Positions 35,946 through 44,900 of a DNA stretch of 45,661 bases are shown here, piece after piece; positions within the stretch are counted from its first letter, which is position 1; the number at the start of each line of letters is the position of its first letter. A program made the position numbers and the translations under genes. Below the pieces are notes generated by a model, which saw nothing but the letters and a program-made list of their open reading frames with translations, ran no database searches and had not been told where the DNA came from. The stretch is from Lojkania enalia (lineage: Eukaryota; Ascomycota; Dothideomycetes; Pleosporales), in the NCBI GenBank assembly GCA_010094045.1, contig ML986860.1, forward strand, positions 1-45,661, read 5' to 3'.

Positions 35946-38900
35946 ACCCTGTTCGATTGAGACTCTCTAGATCTGCATCATCCAATCGTGCAAGAGGGAA
36001 GTCGCTCGCAGTCAGCGTGGGCTCGGTGGCGGCCAACTCGGTGGCCAGTCGCTGGAGGGCGGCGCGGTACTCTTCCGCCCAGCGTCCGAGCGCGTCTCGG
36101 TGGCGGGCCTTCTTGCTGAACCGTAGCCCGATCTGCATCCGGCCAGCGTCGACTGAGATGGACACGTCGATCGCGGCCAGGACGCGGGTGGAGGCGCCTG
36201 CGTCAAACACTGTGGCCTCGCTGTCTAGCGCGAACAGGCCGTCGGCTGTGCCCTCCGTCTGCTGGAACCGTCCCACGTAGTTGAAGAGGACCTCCATGGG
36301 CCGATGGTGCGCGAACGCGTTAGGCGCCGAGGCGCGTAGGAAGCGCTCGCGAAAATAGCGCATGCCGTGTTCCGGCACGGCCCGTCGCCGGTCCTTGGTG
36401 CGACGTAGTGCATCGACCAAGCCCGGCGACTCCTCCGAGCACGGCACGTGCAGTGGGGTCATCGTCGTGAACCAGCCCACCGTCTCCGCAGCGAGCGCGT
36501 CGTCGCCCTCCTCGTCCGAGATTCGGCCGTGCCCCTCTACGAAGACGGCGGGGACAGCGCGATCGGGAAAGACGCGGGCGAAGGAGTGGAAGAGAGCGGC
36601 GAGCATGAGCTCGACCGGCTCCGAGCGAAGCGGGAGGTTGGCGTCTCCGAAGAGCCGCCCGGTCGTGGCCTCGTCGACCTCGACCCGGACGTCCATGAGA
36701 TCGGCTGCGGTGTATTGCCCCGGGTTCAAGCCCCAGTAGTCCCACCTCGCGGCGGGAACGTCGTACGGCAGCGAGGGCGCCGGGTCGGACTGTGCAGGCG
36801 CTGCATTAGCTAACAGGCGCTGCTGTTCGAGCCAGCGGGGGAAGGAAAGGGGGAAGGAAAGGGCGTAGGAACTGAGCAGGACCCGATGCACAAGCAGCTC
36901 CTCCAAGTCTCGTAGCAAGATGCGCCACGACACTAGGTCGATGACGAGGTGATGCGCCGTCATGTGCAGCGTCTGGGCGCCGGGCGTCTCGATGAGGTCG
37001 GCGGCGAACACGGGACCGCGCGCGAGGTTCAGGCTGCTCTGGGAGGCCAGCGTTACCGCCGCCAGCGCCGTCCGGTCTGGCAGCTGGTGCGCGCGGAATC
37101 GGTACGATCCGCCGAGCTCCTTTTCGATCCACTGCTGCCACCCGGCCGCGGCGGTGTGCTGGAAGCGGGCGCGCAGCATCGCGTGCTTGGCCACCACGGC
37201 ATCGAGGGCGCGGGCAAGTTCGTCGCGCTGCACCGGCCGTCGCAGGCGGAGGTGCACCGACTGATTGAAGCGGAAGTCCCCATCGGCGCGCACGCCGTCT
37301 GCAGCCACGTCGCTGAAGAAGAGTTGCTGTACCGGAGACAGTCCAAACGGGCCATCGGGCACCTCCGCCCCGCCGCCCACCCGCTGTGCTTCTTCGCGGG
37401 TCTCGAGCGCCAGCGCCGCCAGAGTCGGACTCTGGATGACGGCGCGCACGGACACGACCAGGCCGAGGGCGCGGCATGCCACCACCAGCTGCATGGCCGT
37501 GACCGAGTCGCCGCCGAGGGAGAGGAAGGAGGAGGTGTGGCGGATCTGGCTGGAGGGCACGCCTAAAACCTGGCTCCATACCTGCCGCAGCTGTCGCTCG
37601 ACCGCCGTCGCCGGCAGCTCATCCACATCTTCAGCTTCCTCAACGCCAGTTAGGGCCGCAATCTCGTCTGGCGGCAATGATTGCACCCAGCGAGTAAGCG
37701 CGAGCCGGTCAGTCTTCCCTGACACGTTTACCGGCACGGCTGCTAAGGGAATCCAGACACTCGGTACCATATAGTGCATAACCTGTTCCAACAAGCTTTG
37801 CTGCACCTCGCGTAACCGTAATTTAGCGCTCTCCTCCTGCTCTTCAGGAATGCGTTGGACAGCGGCGTTCTGGTGACGGCCGACTGCTGAAGTCTCGCTC
37901 AGGACGACAGAGGCGATGAGACGACCAGCCAGGGGTCCCTCGCGCATATAAAGCACGACTGCATCATGCACGTCTGCCTGCTTCCCTATGTGGTACTCTA
38001 TCTCGCCGATTTCCACCCGCTGACCACGGATCTTGACCTGCGTGTCTCGGCGGCCGAGGTAGGTCAGCGAGCCGTCTGCGTTCTGCTGTACTATATCTCC
38101 AGTGCGGTACATGCGCCGGCCGGCGCTGAGGCCTAGGTGCTGTACAAATGCGGGGTCCGTTACGAAAGCGGCGGTCGTCTTGGCAGGGTCGTTCAGGTAC
38201 CCGCGCGCTAGCAGGGGGCCCTCGATAAGTAGCTCGCCTGGCGCGCCCAGGGGAACCAGTTGTCCGATGTTAGAAGGGTTCACTACCCAGAACCCGCCGG
38301 CAAGCGGCTTTCCTATATTACTTGCCTCTGACCTATTTGGGATGTCGTTACCTGTCGTCCAAATAGAGCATTCTGAAGGGCCGTAGGCGTTTATGAGGCT
38401 AGCATGCTCTACCCATTGATCGACAACCTTTGCTTGCACAGCTTCACCTATCAGGATCATTGTTCGTATTGTCGGGGTATCCGGTGGCTGAACTAGTGTT
38501 GCTACGGTTGATGTTAAGGCAGCTATAGTAACTTTCGCTTCTGCCAGGAAGGGCGTGAGCCGGTTTATGCGATCGTTTTCAGAAGGAACACAGATACATG
38601 CGCCAAAAGAAAGTGTGGTCATAATCTCTCCAATGGCAACATCGAAGGTATATGCCGCGAACTGCGATAGTCGGTCATGAGAGTTTATACCGAATACAGG
38701 TCCGTGGGCGAGGATGCTTGTCGCTAGGGCGCCATGCTCGAGCACGACGCCCTTAGGCTTGCCCGTGCTACCAGAGGTGTAGATGACCCACGCCACGTGC
38801 TCGGGCCGTACCGATGTGCAGGGCTCGGCGGACGGGGGGTCAGGCATTCCCACCCACTCTGCTGGGGAGGTCTCGAAGAAGGAGTCGACGGCTAGCAGCG

Positions 38901-41900
38901 GCACACGTGCCGCTAGCGCCGCCAACCGCTGCTCGTGGCTGCGGTCGACTAGTACGAGCGGCGCGGCCGTGTCTTTGACAATGCCCTCGATGCGGGCCAC
39001 CGGGTGCTGAACTCCGAGAGGGACCACGGCGCCGCCAGCGCGGAGGATGGCCAGCATGGCCACCACTGCCCACTTCGACTTGTCCATGCATAACCCAACC
39101 ATCACCTCTGGACCTACGCCACACTCGACCAAGTTGTGAGCCAGCCGATGGCTGGCGCCGTCCAGCTCGCCGTACGTCATCTCGCCATCCCACGCACTGA
39201 TGGCCAGCGCCGCCGGCTGGGTGACCATCTTGCCAAGCACCAGGTCGTGGATGCAGCGCTCGACGCGTGGCGGCATGATTGAATTCCACTTGCAAAACTG
39301 CGCCTCATCCTCTGGCGATAGCAGTCTGAGCTGTCCTAGCGGCCGCTCCGCGTTCTCGCACACTGCACGGACGGACTGCACTAGGCTCTCGACGAGTCTC
39401 GTAGCTGCTGTGTCTGAGAGTACCGCCGTCGAATATTGTATATTAATCTCGAGCCCGGTCGGTGTCGCATCGACGCCGACATTCAAATCATACTCCGTCG
39501 GATCCTCCCAGGCTAAGCTCTTGACAGTGATTGTTCCTGGTTCAGAGCTAGTCGGGGCTTGCCGCTTATACGACAAGGTACTGTTAAATAGCGGCTGGCT
39601 CCTTGAAAGGCCAAGCTCATGTTGGAGGGAAGCTAGCGATGTCCGCTGGTGCTCGAACGCTTTGACGGACTGGCTTTGTAGCTCGCGAGCTGTATCGGAT
39701 ACTCTTGCGCTCCAATCTATCTGTAGGTGGCATACGAGCATATTGATCATAGGTCCTACTAGTTCTTCTACGCCCGGAATAGGCGCATCGCGACCGCTAG
39801 ACAGATTGCCGAAACTAATGTTAGGCGATCCTGTCCGTGTTGCGAGCACTAGGGCCCAGGCGAGCTGACAGATACTAGCCATCGACACGCCATATGCATC
39901 CCGGAAACTGTGGAGCATAGTAAGGTCTTGGATCCGCGCGAAAACCTTGGCAAGCTGCGCCTGTTTGGCGTCGTGTGGAGGCTCTTGTGGCGGTAGAAGA
40001 CACGGCTCGGCAGTGCTTAGCAACGCCTTCCAGTACGAGAGGTCATCATGTGGCTGACTCTCCTGTCTCCCCTCGAGGAAAGCGACGTAGGCACTGTATT
40101 GGGAGCCGCCAGCTTGCAACGTGCCCCCATAGGCGCTGATGAGGTCGCGGATAATCAGGGTCAGGGATGAGGCATCTACTAGCGCGTGGCTTACATCGAG
40201 ACGGCAGTAGACCTTGCCCGTAGTTGTCGTTAACACGGTGAGACGGTGTGGTGGACGGCGCAGGTCTGAAAGGTCAAGTATCGGCTGCGCAGCAAACCAC
40301 TCAGCTACAGCTCCATCTGCAATACCATCCACATTGAGAATGCCCGTATTAGGTTGTTCTAGGACGATCTGGACGAATTTCTCCTGGCCCGGCAGCGGCT
40401 CAAGCAAGACAGTTCTAAGGATAGAGTGCCGCGCGATGACTTGATGCCATGCTCCGATAAGTCGCTCTACGCTGACTGGGCGCATCGGGTCGGATGATAG
40501 GATACGGCACGTCTGCTGGATACAATAGGTTGATGGCGATTGTAGCTGCGTAAGTAAAATGCCTTGCTGGAGTGGCGAGCAAGGGAGAATGTCTTCAATT
40601 TCGCTAGTGGATGAGAGGCCGATAATAGGGAGGTATTGTCTCTCAATTGTGACCATATCGCTGTCAGATAGGCGCATAAGTGGGAAGTCTGTTGCTGTAG
40701 CTATCGGCGCCTTCGTGACCAGCTCTTCTACGAGGTTCTTTACAGCATTGCTGTACGCTTGGATCCACTGCTGGATAGCTGACTGGTGCCGTGCTTGACG
40801 GCTAAAGCGGACGCTAATCTGTAACTCGCCTGCTTCTACCGTGACGGAGACATCGAGCGCAGCGAAGATCTTGACCAGACAACCAACTTCCGATGCCGCG
40901 CTCGTATTATCATTATCATTGTTGAAACGGAACAGTGCATCCTCCCGTTCTACCTGCTGGAATCGTCCGGTATAATTGAAGATGACCTCGGCCGGACTAT
41001 GTCCTGAAAAGACCTCCCGTCCACGATCGGTCAGGAAACGACTGCCAAAGTAGGGCACGCCGCGGCCAGGGATACGCCGGCGCTGGTCCTTTACCTGTCT
41101 AAGGACGTGAACAGCGCTCTGAGTATCAGTTTCTAGGGACAGCGGCACGTGAAGGGGAGTCATTGTCGTAAACCAGCCGATCGTGTCCGACAGGTCTATT
41201 TCATCATCTATAGCCTCACGGCCGTGCCCTTCAGTGAAGACAGCAGGTACAGGACGATCAGCGAAGACCTTTCTAAAGGAAAGAAAGAGGGCGGCGAGCA
41301 GGATTTCAACTGGCTCGGTTTTAAGAGCAGCATTGGCGCTGCCAAAGAGTAGCGACGTGGTAGTAGAGTCGCACTTAGTCTGGATGCTAGAGAGACTAGC
41401 CCATACATCTTGGCGGGGGGTTAGGCCCCAGTACTCCCAGTTTGCTGTCGGCACCGCTACTGGTAAGGTGCCTGCCGGCGCAGTATCGCTCAGTGAATGA
41501 CGTTGCCGATCCAGCCATACAGGAAATGATAGACTACTCGAATTTGGCAGCTTGTGATGGACAAGAAGCTCTTCTAGGTCTCGGATGAGAATACGCCAGG
41601 ACACGAGGTCGATAACGAGGTGATGGGCGACTAAGTGGAGAACCTGCCTGTCCTGGCGTTCGATCAAGTCGGCTGCAAATACCGGGCCGTGCTCGAGGTC
41701 AAGCGAGGCTTGGGACTGTGCGATGGTGTGCTGCATAGACTGTGCGTCGGCAGCTGTATGGGCGCGGAGGCGGTAAGACCCGGCAAGCTCTTTCTCTACC
41801 CACTGCTGCCAGCCATTTTCCTGGCTGTGCCGAAAGCGAGCTCGAAGCATAGCGTGCTTCGCGACGGTCGCATTCAGTGCCCGAGCCAGTTCTGCCAGCT

Positions 41901-44900
41901 CTATCTGGCGCGTAATATGTAGTGAGACGCCTTGGTTGAAACGGTGCTCCCCCTCAGCACGAAGTCCGTCCGCCGCTATGTCGTCAAAGTACATCTGTTG
42001 AATGGGAGATAGCGCGAAGGCGCCTTCTGGCACATGCGCTTCTTCAAGGTCTGTATCTTCACCTGTCTGTGCCTGGGCTGCTAGCTTGGGTATTGTCTGG
42101 CTTTCGAGAACCTTGCGTACGGTCAGGAGGATGCCACGGGCTCTGCTAGTTGAGACAACCTGCATTGCTGTAATGGAATCACCACCGAGACTAAAAAAGT
42201 TGGCCGAATATGTCACATTACGGAGCGGCACGCCTAGCACATCGCTCCATATCTGCCGCAGCTGTCGCTCGACGGGCGTTGCTGGCGATTCATCCATATC
42301 GTTAGTCTCAGTGCTGGTTAGCGCGGCAATCTCGTCTGGCGATAATAATTGCACCCAACGGGTAAGCGCAAGCCGATCTGTCTTCCCAGAAGGGTTTACT
42401 GGCACCGCTGCTAGGGGGATCCAGACACTGGGTACCATATAGTGCATAACCTGCTCCGACAAGCTATGCTGCGCCTCGAGTAACCGTAGTTTAGCGCTTT
42501 CCATTTGCTCTTCAGCAATGCGTTGAACGGTGGCGTGCTGATGGCGGTCAACTGCACCAGCCGTCGAAGTCTCGCCGGAGGCTTCGCCCAGGACGACAGC
42601 AGCGATAAGTCGACCAGCCAGAGGGCCCTGGCGCATATAGAGGGCGACTGCTTCATGGACGCCTGCCTGCTTCCCTATATGGTACTCTATCTCGCCGGTT
42701 TCCACCCGCTGGCCACGGATCTTGATCTGCGCGTCGATGCGGCCGAGGTAGGTCAGCGTGCCGTCCGCGTTCTGCCGTACTAGGTCGCCGGTGCGGTACA
42801 TGCGCCGGCCGGCGCTGAGGCCTAGGTACTGCACGAAGGCGGGATCCATTACGAAGGCGGCAGCCGTCTTGGCAGGGTCGTTCAGGTACCCGCGCGCCAA
42901 CAGTGGGCCTTCAATAAGTAGCTCGCCTGGCGCGCCGAGGGGAACCAGTTGTCCGATGCTGGCCGGGTTCACAACCCAGGTCCCACCGGCAATGGCCGTT
43001 CCTATATTCAGAGCCACGGAACTATCCTGAATCTTCTTACATGTCGAGTGTATACAGCACTCTGAGGGCCCGTAAGCGTTTATCACGTCGGCGTGCTCTA
43101 TCCATTGGTCGACAACCTTCGCTTGCACAGCTTCACCCATCAGAATCATTGTTCGTACTGTCGGGGTATCCTGCGGCCGAACTAGTGCGGCTACTGTCGA
43201 TGTCAAGGTAGCTATGGTTACATTTGCTTCAGATAGGTAGGCCGTGAGCCGGTCCATGCGATCCTCTTCGGAAGGTATACAGGTACATGCGCCGAACGAA
43301 AGAGCCGTTATAATCTCCTGGATAGCAGCATCGAAGGTAAATGCGGCAAACTGCAATAGACGGTCATAAGACTGTATATCGAGTCTACGACCGTGGAAGA
43401 GGATGCTTGTCGCGAGGGCGCCATGCTGAAGTACAACGCCCTTAGGCTTACCGGTGCTGCCAGAAGTGTAAATAACCCAAGCTACGTGGTCGGGCCGCAC
43501 GGATGTGCAGGGCTCAGCAGACTCAGGCGTCGCCGCCGAGGTGGCCGGAGCCATTTCGAAGAAAGAGTCGACAACAAGCAGCTGCGTATGGGCCGTCAGC
43601 GCCGCTAGCCGCTGCTCATGGACGCAGTCGACTAGTATGAGCGGCGAGGCGGCATCCTGGACGATGCCCTCGATACGGGCCAGCGGATGCTGCACACCGA
43701 GAGGGACCACAGCTCCGCCGGCGCGGAGGATGGCTAGCATAGCTACTACCCCTAATTTCGATTTCTCCATACACATGCCGACCATCACATCCGGGCCAAC
43801 TCCTTGCTCGACCAGGTGGTAGGCCAGCCGCCGGCTGGCGTCGTCTATCTCGCCGTACGTCATCTCCCCGTCCCACGCGCTGACTGCCAGTGCTGCCGGC
43901 TGGACAGCTATCTGGTCTAGCACGAGGTCGTGGACGCAGCGCTCAAGGCGCGGTGGCATGGTCGAATTCCACCTGCGGAACTGTGCCCCGTCTTCGGCTG
44001 ACAATAAATTGAGTTGCCCGAGCGGCTGATCCGCGTTCTTGCATACGGCACGAACCGCTTGCACCAGGCTCTTGGTGAGTCTCGTAGCCGCTGCACTTGA
44101 CAGTGCTGCCGTCGAATACTGTACGGCCAGCCCAAGCCCGGTCGCTCCCACATCGATGTTGACGTTAATATCGTACTCTGTTGGGTCCTCCGAGGCTAGA
44201 CTCTCGACAGTGATTGCTGCTGGCCCGGAGCTAGCCAAGGCTTGCCGCTTGTACGATAGAGTGCTATTAAATAGCGGCTGGCTTCTTGATAGACCAAGCT
44301 CATGCTGGATAGACGCAAGTGAGGTCCGCTGGTGATCGAACGCTTCAACGGACTGGCTTTGTAGCTCGCGAGCTGTATCGGATACTCTTGCGCTCCAATC
44401 CAACTGTATGTGGCATACGAGCATATTGATCATAGGTCCCACTAACTCTTCTACGCCCGGAATAGGCGCATCACGGCCGCTCGACAGATTGCCGAAGCTA
44501 ACATTAGGCGATCCTGTCCACGTTGCGAGTACTAGAGCCCAGGCGAGCTGACAGATACTAGCTATTGACACGCCATATTTGTCCCGGAAGTGGTGGAGCA
44601 TAGTAAGGTCCTCGATCTGCGTGAAGACCTTTTCAAGCCGCGCCTGTTCGGCGCCGTGTGGCGGCTCTTGCGGCGGTAGAAGACACGGCTCGGCAGTGCT
44701 CAGCAACGCCTTCCAGTACGAGAGGTCATCCTGTGGCTGTCTCCCCTCGAGGAAAGCGACGTAGGCACTATATTGGGAGCCGCCGCCGGCCGGTAGCGTG
44801 CCTTCATAGGCGCCGATGAGGTCGCGGAGGATAAGTGTTACGGAAGAGGCGTCTACGAGAGTGTGACTTATGTTGAGGCGGCAGTAGACCTTGCCCGTAG

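Noticed and set aside
36806..37579. 257-codon minus-strand frame and a 205-codon + frame (36,949-37,566) inside the NRPS
   Set aside because: They overlap the GC-rich T2-E2 coding part, where stop codons are rare in all frames. The NRPS frame has the conserved motifs.
39200..39868. 222-codon + frame antisense to the second C domain
   Set aside because: It is a shadow of the NRPS; there is no recognisable protein.
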